This document shows, in pieces, positions 1 through 13,490 of a DNA stretch of 64,000 nucleotides. The DNA lies in the NCBI GenBank assembly GCA_023897205.1, contig JAHWDD010000005.1, forward strand, positions 3,968,001-4,032,000. The letters are read 5' to 3'. Below the pieces are notes generated by a model. The model was not told where the DNA came from and did not search any database. It was given only the letters and a program-made list of their open reading frames with translations. Position 1 is the first letter of the stretch. Every line of letters begins with the position of its first letter. The position numbers and the translations under genes are program-made. The DNA comes from Exophiala sp. HKRS030. Taxonomy: Eukaryota; Ascomycota; Eurotiomycetes; Chaetothyriales; Herpotrichiellaceae.

Positions 1-752
1 ATCGGGCAGATTCTCCGATATATTTGTCGACAATCGCAGACGAGACAACTGTAGCTTTATTAGTCGCGATTTCAAAGATTGTTGGATCCGTGACGCATAC
101 CTTTGAGAAAATTTGTATCCAAACTGCTTGCGACGGCTCTTGCTAGTAAGGTCTTCCCCGTCCCAGGAGGCCCGTATAATAAGACACCCTTCGGGGGCTT
201 GATCCCCACCCGTAAGAAGAGCTCTGGGTTTTTGAGGGGCAGTTCAATGACTTCTCGAAGTTCTCTGATCTGATCGTTCAAACCACCAATACCGGCAAAT
301 GACACTTGGCCAGGGTCTTCGAGGGACATGTTGTAGACTAAGGGGTCGACTTCTCGAGGAAGCATTCGCATGATGGTGAGCGTGGTCATATCCAAAGCCA
401 CCCGTGTGCCTTGCTTCAGTTTGGCTTTGTCAACCTTTGACCGACATCCGACGACGTATCGAGGACCGGAAGAGGCTTTGACGATGACTGAAGAGCGTCA
501 GTGAATTATAGTTGTGGTCAAGTGGAAAACTATACATCTTTCCTCGTCAAGTTGCTTTAGAACCTCTCCAATGATCTGACCAACACTTTGCAATGCTTTG
601 ATGTTGTCCTCTGTTGTTTGAAACTCCTTTTCAAGACCTCTAATGTCTAGCCGTAGGGCCTTCAGTTTGTCTTCCCATTCTCTTGACTCTAGCAGTTTGG
701 CCTTGTACTGCTCTATTGCCTGCTCTCTCTCCGGATCTCCGCTACCGTCCAT
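1..752 (-). CDS. RPT4: 26S proteasome regulatory ATPase subunit Rpt4 (partial, 3' end outside window)
   Basis: AAA-ATPase subunit of the 19S cap, which unfolds ubiquitinated substrates and opens the 20S gate in nucleus and cytosol. Three exons are visible on the minus strand: 752-536, 487-101 and 48-1, giving about 217 of roughly 390 residues. Joining them restores the family-typical stretch reading [19 protein letters not shown] across the first intron, and NFLK followed by [14 protein letters not shown] across the second. An N-terminal coiled coil (residues about 8-50) precedes the OB-like region and the Walker A motif GPPGTGKT. Walker B, the arginine fingers and the C-terminus lie beyond the left edge. 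The start at 752 gives [11 protein letters not shown], matching the short acidic N-terminus of Rpt4/PSMC6; an upstream open frame to 875 is not supported. Introns use GTATAG..CAG and GTATGC..CAG. Confidence 0.95.
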
Positions 753-1821
753 GGTGTTCACTGTCAATGGAAGTTGTAGTAAGGGTAAATGGGCTGTGTA
801 ATCGAGGGTCGAAGATGGAAACGAGGCGATTACAAGGAGATAGTTTTTGATCGTGGGGAGTAGAATCGTTCGCAATTAAAGGCCAGAAAGTCGAATGTGA
901 TGATGATAGAAAGCGGATGCAGGTACCAGACTCGCTACGCGGCGCAACATGAGGCTGCGAAGGGACTCAAGCCACAGTCGAGGCTGCGGGTGGCACAGGT
1001 GGCTGGTGCTCCGGGGCTCATATTAGTCACGTGACATTTGTGTCGAGACTTCTTGGCAGGTTTGTGTGGTTGGCCACAACGTAGCGGTCAACAACTTCAA
1101 CATGCAAAGGCCCCAAATGGCAACGAGGAGATCCGTAATTCAACAGGCATCGGTCACCGGAAGACGGAAGAGCCCAGACTCTTCTGCTGGTCCTTGAGGA
1201 GGTTACGCAGCCTTCGTGTGGATATCGTGACTCCTTACGCTTCCTTTTCCTCCCAGGCCAGGCTCTGAGGCGCGCCGAAAAAAGCAATGACTTGCAAGGT
1301 TAACTACTACCTACTAGTCAGCATCAGAGGAGGGGCAGCCTTAGCATGTGGACTGGGTGTCTGTTGGGCTCAGAGATCTCAGGTTGATCCTCTTTGACAT
1401 CTTGTCCCGCACCTGAAAATGCCAGGTACGAATATCATTGGTATGTTGCTCCCACAGACATGCTTTTGGATACTAGCTGCCAGTCGTAGATAGGTTGTGG
1501 ATGCCAGTGTCCAGATAGCTCCGAAGCTCCCTGCTCCATGCTCCCTGCTCCCGTGAGTGACTTTTGTAGCGACACCCAATTGTGCATCAGTGCCCATCTC
1601 AATCGACATGTTCGTGCTTGCCAGTTACCCCACCAAAAAACAACAAAAAGTTCAACTGTTCTTCTTCTGCATTTCCATTCACTTCCACCTTTCTGCACTT
1701 TGTTATCCCAATCTGAACCTGCTGTAAGCAAGAGATACCTTCGACTCTTGATTGCACACCATCTACCTCATTCACACTAAGCAGATCATCGCTGACATAA
1801 ACTATCATCACACCACTTCGA
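753..1821. promoter_or_regulatory. shared upstream region between divergent RPT4 and enolase
   Basis: About 1.1 kb lies between the Rpt4 start and the predicted enolase leader intron. No convincing protein is seen. Open frames on both strands (for example 1027-1287 and 1435-1731) overlap each other and match nothing I recognise. The enolase-proximal part becomes pyrimidine rich. Confidence 0.6.
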
Positions 1822-3439
<1,618 letters not shown>

Positions 3440-4198
3440 GTGCGCAACCATGATTGCAGCCGTGACCCATCAAGAGCTTCCGTAGCGCTCGACCCTGGGA
3501 GTTTATGAGGCACGGTGAAGGAGACGTTGAGGCTGGAGAGGTGGAGCATCACATCCCATATCGCGTCTTTCGACGCTTCCTATGAGTAGGACGAATTATG
3601 AATACTCTACCAAAAAGTCTAAGCGCATGATTGCTAAAGTGAGGCGGTAGTGACATGACATCCAACACTGATAGTTGTAGATTGCAGGAATTCTTGCCAC
3701 ATGTCAATCCCGAGCGACACAGGACCACGGGCTTGGCATTGAGAAACCCACGCAGGTCACGCAAATTCACTAACTACCTACATACCTACCCAGCTCGCTA
3801 CTATTCGAGGCGCTGAAAAAGCCTTAGGCTCATCGGGTGCGGCAGCAAACGTGACACATGAGGCCTCTCGGGCCCGATAGGTAGTAGAAGGAATGGCCCG
3901 GAGGCTGCTCTCCTCTGGAGTCTGCCCTATGACTGACGCTGCTCGGCTAGTACCAATCAGGTTGACATTACGGACTAGGTGCCTGGAATCTGCAGTTAAT
4001 TAGTTCAGTGACACAATTTCCCCTCGCCCACGAATCCAACTTTTTGTTTCTTCGGTTTCGCACCCACAATCGCACCCCCTCGACAAGCCTCACTACCAGG
4101 CCAGCCCGATTGTATTATCTTCGGCAACTTGACCGCTGAAATCCATATACCGACGTTAACATCTGTCGCCGTTCGTCTATCACCCTAGAACCTTCAAA
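3440..4198. other. intergenic region, no gene seen
   Basis: About 760 bases between enolase and the eIF3j gene. It should hold the enolase 3' UTR and the promoter of the next gene. The one open frame on the minus strand (3549-3770) shows no recognisable family. Confidence 0.6.
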
Positions 4199-5133
4199 AT
4201 GCCTCCCAAAAAGTGGGGTGAGTTTCCAGCAACCCACGCCACAATCGCCTCCCACGACAGACTAACCAATTTTCCCTTGACGTAGATGATGAGTCTGAAG
4301 AATCATCCGATGAAGAATCTGTAGATGTCCCTGTGGCTAGACGGAAATTTGGCGACGAGGAGGACTCGGACGATGTCAGTGATCCCATCAACGTTGACCT
4401 TCACCCTTTTAACGGATTCTAGGTTGCCGATAACTGGGAGGAAGAAGACGATTCCGAGGTTGAGCGAGAAAAGGCCGCCAAAGCCGCCGCAGCCAAAGCA
4501 AAGGCCGACGCAGAAGCAGCCGCGAACAAGAAGTCAAAGGCTCAAAGAATAGAGGAACATCGTGAAGCCAACAGACGGAGACGCGCAGACGAAGAAGCCG
4601 AGAGTGACGAAGAAGAAGACGAGACAGATAAACGTCTGCGACTCCGTCAAACAGAACAAGATGCCGATCTCAAGCATGCGCAGGATCTATTCGGCGATGT
4701 TGGAATTGGTCCGAAAGGACGAACCAATAAAGCCACCATCATTGAGGATAAATCAAATCCAGGTCAAGCCATCGACTTGTCATCGCTGGCATTATTCAGA
4801 CCAGCAACAAAGACGCAATTCGACAACTTGTCCGCGACTCTAGGCCCACTTCTGACGGCGTCATCTTCTAAACCTCACTATTCGATCTGGCTTTCAAATT
4901 TTGTCAAACTGATCGCGGCCGATCTGCCGAGTTCTGAGATCAAGAAAGCAGCCAGCGCTCTAACAGCGTTGAGCAACGAGAAGATGAAAGACGAGAAAGC
5001 GGCTGAAAAGGGAGGCAAGAAGTCAAAAGCCGCAAAGACGAAATCAAGCCTTGCCGCAGGGCGTGATGTTGGCAGAGGTGTAGCGGACACGACGAGTTAT
5101 GAGAATGACTTGGCGGATGATGATTTCATGTGA
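4199..5133 (+). CDS. HCR1: eukaryotic translation initiation factor 3 subunit J
   Basis: eIF3j/Hcr1 is a loosely bound eIF3 subunit that sits in the 40S decoding site and also aids ribosome recycling and 20S pre-rRNA processing. Exons are 4199-4217, 4286-4374 and 4423-5133, giving 272 residues. The protein starts MPPKKWDDESEESSD, passes through an acidic stretch ending in VADNWEEEDD, then a charged Ala/Lys/Glu/Arg coiled-coil-like region (about residues 45-110). A conserved core follows (DLFGDVG, then the LALFRPATKTQFDNL segment), and then a Lys-rich tail ending in an acidic DLADDDFM. This order is typical of the family. The first exon holds only 19 coding bases, so gene finders may miss the true start. 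Both introns are short (68 and 48 nt). Confidence 0.93.
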
Positions 5134-5758
5134 TTCTGGGCACTTGCTAGCAGATTGTCTTTTTGCCCTGACTTTCTTACTTTTCGCATTCTGCATAGAG
5201 GATTGAAGACTGAGAGCTTGCTTCACGACTAAGTACGAGTTGATGGCTGCATGATCGAGACATAGATCTTAGCTAGATCATTAAATGTTATAAACTTTTG
5301 CTACTTTTTATTCTGGAAACATGTAGAAGAAATATACGTCTTCAATATAGGTCTTCGTGGATAATACAAAAAAGGAAGACGCATGGTAATCAGTCCAGGG
5401 GTGTGATTCCTGTGGTGCCATGGGGTAACCCGAGAGACAGAAATTCTTTGGGAGATTTAATCTGACAGCCTTGCCGAATCCATTTGGCGCTTGCTCTTCA
5501 ATTATACACTACTACCAAAATTGACAACATCTTTGTACTACTCCTGCACCTCGTTGTCTTTACCATATGTTGCTGTTCGAATATGGCAGTATTACACTAA
5601 CTTCAGGTATGTCGATACTCGTACATATCGAAGAATGATCACATTGAACGACAGTGTGGGCTTGTTCATGACAAGCACAGGAAGGCCGACCTGCTAGTCC
5701 AGAAGGACTATATTCTAATCACGCTGCAATCAGAAACCCTTCTAAGACACCTTTTTCC
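5134..5758. other. intergenic region, no gene seen
   Basis: About 625 AT-richer bases between two plus-strand genes. Only a short unrecognised open frame (5491-5697) is present. Confidence 0.6.
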
Positions 5759-7190
5759 ATGATGGCATCTCATGTCATTCCAACCCTTGATATCAAACGA
5801 CACATCAAATACTGGACCCGTTGTGCCCAGCTTCTCCCAGAGCCGTACACGTCAGGCGACGCGAACCGTATGTCATTTGGCTTCTTCATCGTTGCCGCAC
5901 TCGACCTACTCGGCGCGTTAGACACGGCCATCAGTGCCTCAGAGCGGCAGTCCTGGATCGAATGGATCTACTCATGTCAGGTGCCCCACACCGGCGGATT
6001 CAGAGGCTTCACAGGCACGAATCTCGGACACGTGAGGAGTCCTCAGAACTGGCAGTGGGATCCGGCGAGTTTACCTAATACGTACTTTGCACTTGCTACG
6101 TTGGTGATCCTCGGTGATGATCTGACTCGTGTCTGGAGGCATGAGTGTTTACAGTGGGTGAAACACCTGCAAAAGGCGGATGGCAGTTTTGGCGAGTTCC
6201 TTGGGGACGGTGCAGAGATTGTGGGAGGAGGTGATCCGAGGCTTTGTCTGTGTGCGGTCGGAACGTTGAACATTCTCAGTGGAAGGTCAACTACGACTGG
6301 GATCGATGAGCTTGGACTACAGAGGTATATTGCTAATTGTCAGGTAAGTCGGACTCGTTTCTGAGAAGGGATGCGGCAGGACTGACTAGATGGATAGAGT
6401 CTAGAGGGAGGTATTGGGCAAGCACCGTTACTGGAAGCACATTGTAGGTTGTTTCCGAATATGAAACAAAACAATGATGTACTGACACGCTCTCAGCCGG
6501 ACTGACATACTGCGGCATCGCAACCTTATCCTTCCTTAGTCTGCAGCAAAATGGAAATATCTCGGTACCAGGACTTGCTGATCAAGTTGGCCTTGACACA
6601 CTAGCATGTGCTCGATGGATGTTAGATCGACAGACCACATGGATTGATGATGATCCGAGCGACGATGAAAGTACGGACGATTCAACACAACAGCCACCAC
6701 AAGAGCCGTCAATAGAGAGCACTCGTTTGAGTGAAGAGATCACGATAGCAGGGTTCTGTGGGAGAACTGGCAAAGTCGCAGATACTTGTTACTGCTTCTG
6801 GAATGTGGGCGCTTTGACGGTAGGGAAGACATATCCTGCGAGGCGCGGCATCGTCGTTGTTGACAACCTTTCAGATTCTGGACAAGCATGAGCTCGTGGA
6901 CATTGAGGCCATGAGGAGGTATCTACTGGAAAAGGTAAACCATGTCATCGGAGGATTTGGAAAGGCTCCAGGCGAATTGCCAGGTAAGTAGAGAGCCTTC
7001 GCTGTCCTCGGACCTCTAACCGAAGGTTGCTTGCCAAGACTGACAACTGATACAAGATGTGCTACACTCGTACCTGGGGCTTGCAGTACTAGCTATATAC
7101 CACGAGCCTGGGCTGAAGGAGTTCAACGCAACCTTTTGCTTTAGCGAAGATGCGGTACACAAGCTGAAGCATGTATCTTGGCGACGTTGA
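5759..7190 (+). CDS. CDC43: geranylgeranyltransferase type I beta subunit
   Basis: Catalytic beta subunit of protein GGTase-I, which adds a geranylgeranyl group to CaaL-ending proteins such as Rho1 and Cdc42 in the cytosol. Five exons (5759-6343, 6398-6443, 6497-6819, 6875-6983, 7057-7190) give 398 residues. The N-terminal HIKYWTRCAQLLPEPYTSGD fits GGTase-I beta better than the farnesyl enzyme. Prenyltransferase alpha-alpha barrel repeats are recognisable: GGFRGFTG, DGSFGEF, EGGIGQAP and GGFGKAPGE. The zinc ligands are visible as Asp306 and Cys308 in ADTCYCFWN and His358 in DVLHSYLGL. Introns are 53-73 nt. A second ATG directly follows the first, so the start could be 5762. A Ser/Asp/Gln-rich insert (about residues 258-285) precedes the zinc site and is not part of the core fold. 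Confidence 0.92.
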
Positions 7191-8370
7191 TGCTTCGAAG
7201 GAGCCGATGTTCACCCATCCACGTGCAATGCTTCCTGGGTGGCATCAACGATCGCTTGATTTCCGTCATCGTAGACAATTCGGGAAGTTTCCGAATGTCT
7301 TCCGGCATCAAACCAACGACACTCAAGAGAGGAAAAACATTTACTGAATAGGTTATGTGAGACGAGACGAAACGGTAAATCGAGCACGCCGACACCTTTC
7401 GGGTCATTGAGATCCGTCTAAGCGATGTCCTCAAACAAAATCTGTGACACCAGGGACATTGCAGAAACCCAGTGCCGCGATTCGAGTTCAAAGGTCCAAG
7501 AAGTTGCGGAAATGTCAAGGCATCGGATCAAGATATATGCACAGAAAAGCGGTGCACCTGAAACACTTGGAGTCGGTTTCTGCAACAAATTCATATGTCA
7601 CCATCGTACCTTTAACACGTTGATATCGCTCGGAAATGATGATATGATAGGCTCAGCAGATTCTAAGTAAAGCCACTAGGCCACCTGAGGAGGTTTCTAA
7701 CCTTCGGGAATCTGGGGACCGTAAAAAAGCCCACCAGTGCCACCTTTAGTGCCCAGCGTCGGCCGCATCCTGCACGCTTCAGGTCCACAGTTAAAGGCGA
7801 ACTAGACCACGAGAGACCACCCAGGCATGACCGTTGAAGAGACTTCCTTTAGCGAGGGTTAGAGATTCATGGGCACCTGTGGCATCCCAAGCCCAAGCAC
7901 TCCTCAGTCGCCCACTGGAGGCAACACTGGCCAATACCGGACAGGATCAAACGTCCACACAGGAGCGTCTAAGCCTGAATTGATAAGCACTAACATTGGC
8001 CCGTGCTCCATTTGCTCCTGCAGCCCTGTCACTGCTCTGCCGCTTCTTCTTCTTTGGGCTTGCCTCCTACCAAGACAGCCAGTGCTTCATCCGGCCCTCC
8101 AGCATCGACCAACCTTACTCGAGGCACGGACGTAAGTACAGCTTGCTCAGCCCCAGCTGCGACTTCAACATCCATCCAAGTGATTGACTTTCATCTTCCA
8201 AGACCGTTTGGTCTTTTTCGACTTGATCATCACAGAAGCCTCAAAGTCAACAAGTTTTATGCTCTGCGAATAGTCGAGAGATTGCTGAGCGCAACGAGCC
8301 TTTGATCTGAGCATTCCCGCTCAAGTACCTTCCAGACCTCGTTGAAAGAAAAACTTGCCACATTGCAAAT
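7191..8370. other. intergenic region, no gene seen
   Basis: About 1.2 kb between two plus-strand genes. Short overlapping open frames occur (for example 7141-7518 on minus and 7869-8135 on plus) without a recognisable family. A GTAAGTACAG sequence near 8131 could be a leader-intron donor for the DUF7053 gene. Confidence 0.5.
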
Positions 8371-9662
8371 ATGCCTAAAAGAACGTTATTCACGAATATC
8401 ACCCCTCTACCTCCGCAGGTTTCACGGGAGGTCGCAGTGGCCATGCTGCATAACCACAACGAGATGATTGAACTGAATCCACTCGTGGTGGAACATCATC
8501 CTATCAAAACACCCGCGATGCCCCGGCCGACGAGTTCTTAGACTGCGTATGGCAGGAGTTGACAGATAAGATTCATTATCTTCCTGGCGGCGTCGTAAAA
8601 GGAAAAGTCAGTTACAAAGCCTGTTTTCATGACACGCCGACTGGGTTGCAGACACATATCTATGCACCTTTGGGGTTGGACATTCGAGAGAAATGGTCAA
8701 TTGGAGGCTCACTTCCTGGCGAACCGCCTGAGGCCAGGGAATTAGGCGTGGACACTCCGAGGCAAGGGTTATACCTGCGCGAAGATGGTGACATGCGGTG
8801 TAACCGGATGCTGGCCTCGTTTGTGCGAAAGAACCTGGATAATGCGCACAAAGTGCTGGTTGACCGGATCCTCAAAAAGGCAGAACTAGTGGAAGATTAT
8901 GTCCAAACTACTCTGACATACCCACCGCTGGAGCCCAATGGACCGTCACAAGGCAATAAGTTCCAACCTGGATCGCATATGGCTAAGTCTGCACTGCTCA
9001 ACCAACAGTATCAACGACCTCTTTCGCCGCAAATGCTTTCGCCGCAACAAGACGCTGGATGGCAGAACCTGGCCAACCATCCAGCCTTCAGGTCAGATAG
9101 CCAGGCTAGCGCCAACAATAATTTCGGTCCACCAGCCTATGGCAAACCAAGTCATAGCCACAGCCAAAGCCAAGGTAGTGGCTATTATGCTCGATTGAAG
9201 GACGAGCAATTCCTACAGCAACAAGCACAGCATCGGAAATCTTTACCACCGGCACCACCGTTTCCTCATCATCAACAGCAGAACAGCGGGTCTAAACAAT
9301 TCATTGCCGAATTGCCGGGATCAATGTTTCACACTGGTTACATCCCATCGCCTCCTTCATCAGACTATAGGATGAGCATGGTGACTGAATTGTCAGGTGC
9401 AAGCAGTCAACAGACACCTCGAGGATCACCAAATCCACAGACTTACTCGGATCGATCCAGCATGGTGTCGGAGCCGGCTCATGGACAACTACAGCCGACT
9501 TACTACAAGTATGGGAGTGGGCAGGATGATTCAAACGAGGCAAGGTCACCCACTTCAAGATATTCGGATCAAATGGGCAACATAAAGGAGCTGCCATCTG
9601 CACCAGTGCAGCAGCAATACCCATACGAGCCAGATGAATATTCGGCGCTGAACAGGAGATAA
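8371..9662 (+). CDS. DUF7053-domain protein, one-base frameshift in the assembly
   Basis: The N-terminal 200 residues match the fungal DUF7053 family as I know it: MPKRTLFTNITPLPPQVSRE, then HNHNEMIELNPLVVEHHPIK, then LTDKIHYLPGGV, a GLQTHIYAPLGLDIREKW segment, GGSLPGEPPEARELG, and RQGLYLREDGDMRCN. Function is unknown. The C-terminal half is Gln/Ser/Pro-rich low complexity. The start is the ATG at 8371. The frame breaks at the CCC run 8512-8514: adding one C restores HPIKTPRDAPADEFLDCVWQ and a 430-residue protein ending at 9662, while the sequence as given hits TAG at 8539. No usable intron spans the break. A gene finder would probably start at the internal ATG 8559 and lose the conserved N-terminus. 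Confidence 0.85.
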
Positions 9663-9892
9663 GGCATCAAGTAGGTCTATGGCGAATGTGCGTGCGACAA
9701 TTACGACTTTACGAGGTTTGACGACATGTATGATAAAAGTAATGAGATGGGAGTGGATAAAGGAGATTTTTAGGCAGAGATGTTGATTATCACGTGGTTT
9801 TATTGAGAAGATGGTGGTGGGCTCTGCTGCCCACACACACAGCGCGACATGTACCAGAATATTAGACCAGAACCCAGCAATGAGGGATCAGT

Positions 9893-9938
9893 AGGCTAGC
9901 CAGCTGGCCGGCTGGCTGGCTGTCGGCTGGCTGTCGAT
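9893..9938. repeat. GGCTGGCTG simple repeat
   Basis: Imperfect run of GGCTGGC/CTGTCGG units immediately downstream of the DUF7053 gene. It could form local secondary structure; no other role is evident. Confidence 0.8.
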
Positions 9939-11540
9939 GACGACTGAGCCATGTATGCAGGCTATTTTTGCACGAGGGTCAGCCTGCATGGACAAATGCA
10001 CTCAAAAAGGAAACCCTTTATATAGATTATTCAAATCTTTTTTACATCTTGGACCGGTCAGCAGATGTGATCGTAAATCTTCAAACGTTCCTGAAAAAAC
10101 GTCATGGCGCTGCAACACGCAAGCAAGCTGAGGAAGGCTCGTATCGCAAAGCCCAGCACGAGGTCGAGGTCGGTAGTGATGGGATACGAGACGATTCTGA
10201 GCGGGCGCCAGAGGATGGGAAGTGCGAACGGGGAGTTGGGTTGGATTGATGTCACGTGACACGCCGCCTCGTAAGGATTTTTCGGGGACTTTTGTTGTGT
10301 TCTCAGGAGTCAGGACTTTCATATCACGATTCACGGCCAGTGACGATTTCCAAAGGCAGGGAGGGAATCAACATCGAACAATTAGAGCATCCATCACCGA
10401 GTTTAGAACTGAGATCAGGGTATGAAGAAAATGACGTGTGGTTGTGGAGCGTGGTACCAGCCTACCAGGCTCGTTGGTGCTAGGGTGGACGTGAGGGTGG
10501 ATATTAATATATTCATATATTCATTATCCCCGATACTGCACTGTACGGAGCGGGGTGGTGAGCAGTGATACTAACCAACCAACCAAACAACCAACCAATT
10601 ATTTAGCACAGTAGGTAGGCAAATAGGTAAGTAAGTAAAGAGGGGACGATATCCAAGCGCTCGGCAACAATGTCATTGATCTACGGATACTTGAGTCTGC
10701 AGGTCATCTATGGAGTACGGAGGTACATAGACTCGTCGGGGCCACAAGCTAGCAGGTGTGGAATGGGTAGGTACGACATCGAAACCGGTCAGGCATAGGC
10801 GAAAAAGAGAGGGGTAGAATATAGGAAATGAAAGGCAAGGTAAGGGAAGGTAAGGGAAGGGAAAGGAAATGCAATGAAGCCATAGATTCGATGCCACGTC
10901 GTGGTCTATCGGTCGATCTGTGATAGTCGGATAGTCGGATAGATAGATACCTGGTATGTACATACGGAGTACAGGTTGATAGATATATTTGTCAAACGGA
11001 CCCGTCGAGGGTGTAGAGCGTGTAAAGGGTGTACGGACACATTAGAGGAAGTAGGCGTGAGGCGACAAAACGACGAACAAAAGAAGGATACCGTCTTCTG
11101 ACTCGCTAGAATCGTGTGGTCTAGCGATGGAGATACGTAGTCGGTGTGAAAGAATCAGGTCGATTGTACATATTCGACATGGCTCTTCTCCATCCAAACC
11201 GTACCTCGTGCATTTCTTGCAGCAAGGACTCCGTAATAATGGAGTTACTGTACGGAGTAGGTGAGGTAGATGGTTTAAACGATAGATCCATGATTGAGGA
11301 TTGCGGATTGGGGATTGGTGATGGTGATTGGTGTGCCATGCAAGACCCGATCACACGCCATGTCTGTCTACGGAGTAGTTACTGGGTAGCTAACCAACTT
11401 ACAGGAACTTAGTCAGTTAGTGTCCAGGCACCGTGGCCCTAAAGGTCTAGAACTCAGGTGCCGGTCGTAGGTGCCAATTAGGTGCCAGCGTCTGGCTAAA
11501 CTGCTTACTGGAGGTGGTTAGCGGGGAGCCTAGGGTGCCT

Positions 11541-11585
11541 AGCAGGCTGGTAGGCTGGTAGGCTGGTAGGTTGGTAGGTAAGGTG
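11541..11585. repeat. 8-nt tandem repeat, unit GGCTGGTA
   Basis: Three near-perfect copies of GGCTGGTA followed by a degenerate GGTTGGTA copy, inside the long non-coding stretch. Confidence 0.8.
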
Positions 11586-12090
11586 GCAAGGGTTCATGGC
11601 GCAAGAACAAAGTTCGGGTTCCTGCAGCTGAAACATTTCGAGTATCGAATATCGGCGTCAGGGCCGTTTTCTGTCTCTTTCGACCCTTGGAAACGTTAGG
11701 TATTGATTAGATCAGATCAACCGTCAAAGCTGAAATATACCCATGGATAGAGATATTTAGGGGGATTGTGATGGCGTAATGTACCCCTTTAGGACAATGG
11801 ATGCTCGTAAGAATCGAGGTCGAGAACGTTTGGAGAGGATAAGCGTGGACAAGAGTGACCAGGTAGGCAAACGTGGCTGCAGAAGGCCCTGCAAGGGCAG
11901 GGAGGAGGGGACGTCATGAGGTCGAGGGCTGCCTAAACGGTTGAAAAAGCTCAGTTGTGTGTTTGTGTGTTAGGGGTGGTACTAGGCGTCAAATCTGGGG
12001 ACGGTGGCCCCAAGGAGGCCCCAAGGATCCAAGATGACGGCACTACGTTAGGTGCCAGGAAGAACCAGAACCGAATTCCCTCCAAAGGCC

Positions 12091-12143
12091 TAAGCTAAGC
12101 TAAGCAAGCTAGGCAAGCTAATCTAATCCAATCCAAGCTAAGC
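12091..12143. repeat. AAGCTA/ATCCAA short-unit repeat
   Basis: Overlapping copies of TAAGC/AAGCTA followed by TCTAATCCAATCCAA. It is simple-sequence DNA in the non-coding stretch. Confidence 0.7.
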
Positions 12144-12930
12144 GCATGTGGCTGATGGTTCGGGTATCACCGCACGCAGGACTCAGAACCGCTTAAAGTT
12201 GGAAGCCTACGAGAACCTCCGTGGCCCTCCCACACCCTTTCGGACCTTCCCAGACTCTCTAGGCCCTAGCTTGCCTGCACGGTGGAAACCTCTTGTTTCA
12301 TTGCCCGCATACCGAGTCCTTTAGGTGCCGTGGGCGAGCGGTTTGGGGCATGATTAATTAGACTTGGGCGGGACCCTTGGGCCCGTGCACCTGGGCTGGA
12401 GATTGCGAGATCTACCGTTTCTTTTCTTTTTTTCCCCATGAGCCTAAGTTATCAGATATACACAATATGGAACAAAGTATGCAGTACGTACAAGATCCAA
12501 CCGGTGGACGTCTTTATTGAGCCACAGTCATGGTGGCGGGCGTAAAATACGAAACTCAGTGTTCAATCTTCATGGGTTGGACACCCTCCTAAGTAGTACC
12601 TAGTAGTGAGATGCAAACATGGTGTGTACACAATAGTGGTGGGCACCAGAAAGGCAGAGAGGAAAAACCCGAGTGTCTCTGTCAAAGTCATTGTTTTGGC
12701 ATCTTCAGGACGGAGTTGTTGGCATACTCGAGGCATGGAGATGGAGATGGGCATGGGCATGGGGATGGCAATGTCGAATAAGATCAATCGAATCCCCTTT
12801 TGACAGCCACCTAACAGCAACGACTGAGTAGGTACGGACTCTAACTAGACAGGCAGGTAGCAGGCAGGTAGCCATCAGTAGTGCCAACAGTGCCAACACT
12901 CGCTTCTTCTCCACCTCATCGTCTTCTTGA

Positions 12931-12970
12931 TCCATCTTGGTCCATCTTGGTCCATCTTGATCCATCTGGG
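12931..12970. repeat. four-copy 10-nt tandem repeat, unit TCCATCTTGG
   Basis: Two identical copies are followed by two diverged ones. The unit length is close to one helical turn. It lies about 520 bases before the RhoGAP start codon. Confidence 0.85.
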
Positions 12971-13490
12971 ATCCATCATCTCCCTCGTGCCTCGTGCCTT
13001 GCCTTGATCTACTGTCACTCTGTCACCCACTGGGCCACTGCCATCCACTTCCCTGCACGCTTGGTCCTCGTCCACTCTTCCACCTCCAATCAATCCACTC
13101 CAACCCATCCCTCCCGGCGCTTACACACACACACCTTACACCTGGCGACTCTGCGACATTCAAGGCTCGCATCCTCCTTCGTCTATCACTCACCCACCCT
13201 ATACAAACCTTCCCATCAACGTTCGACACGCTTGTACTCTTGCGACTCTAGACCCTTTCCTGAAACTGCTTCTTCTTCCTCATCCTCCTCTCATCACTCG
13301 CCGCCGTCGCCGCCAGACATCAACCGTTGGCCTTGTCAGCATTCCACATCCACATCCTCAAACCTGTCCTCCCAGAGTCCCAGTGCCTCCCACCTGCCTC
13401 CTCCCCTGCACCGTCTTGTCCAATTGGCAATGGTTTGATATCCAACTCTCGCCGCTCATGTAGCCTCCTAACTGGTCGACTTTGCTCACC

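Larger units (their letters stand above)
9663..13490. promoter_or_regulatory. 3.8 kb non-coding region upstream of the RhoGAP gene
   Basis: No open frame here looks like a protein. The interval is rich in short tandem and dispersed repeats and carries several copies of a TACGGAGTA-like motif (10544, 10715, 10963, 11228 reverse, 11251, 11369). The last 500 bases (from about 12,900) are pyrimidine rich and are likely promoter plus long 5' leader of the RhoGAP gene. A non-coding RNA cannot be excluded. Confidence 0.55.

Noticed and set aside
8559..9662. DUF7053 gene starting at the internal ATG 8559
   Set aside because: The conserved DUF7053 N-terminus lies upstream in another frame from 8371 and joins with one added C; starting at 8559 removes about 63 conserved residues.
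9893..12970. CRISPR array or minisatellite locus
   Set aside because: Units are 4-10 bases, imperfect and without spacers. They are simple-sequence DNA.
12881..13438. 185-codon plus-strand frame before the RhoGAP gene
   Set aside because: It opens with GTG and is biased to Ser/His/Pro/Leu, as expected from translating the pyrimidine-rich leader. No family resemblance.
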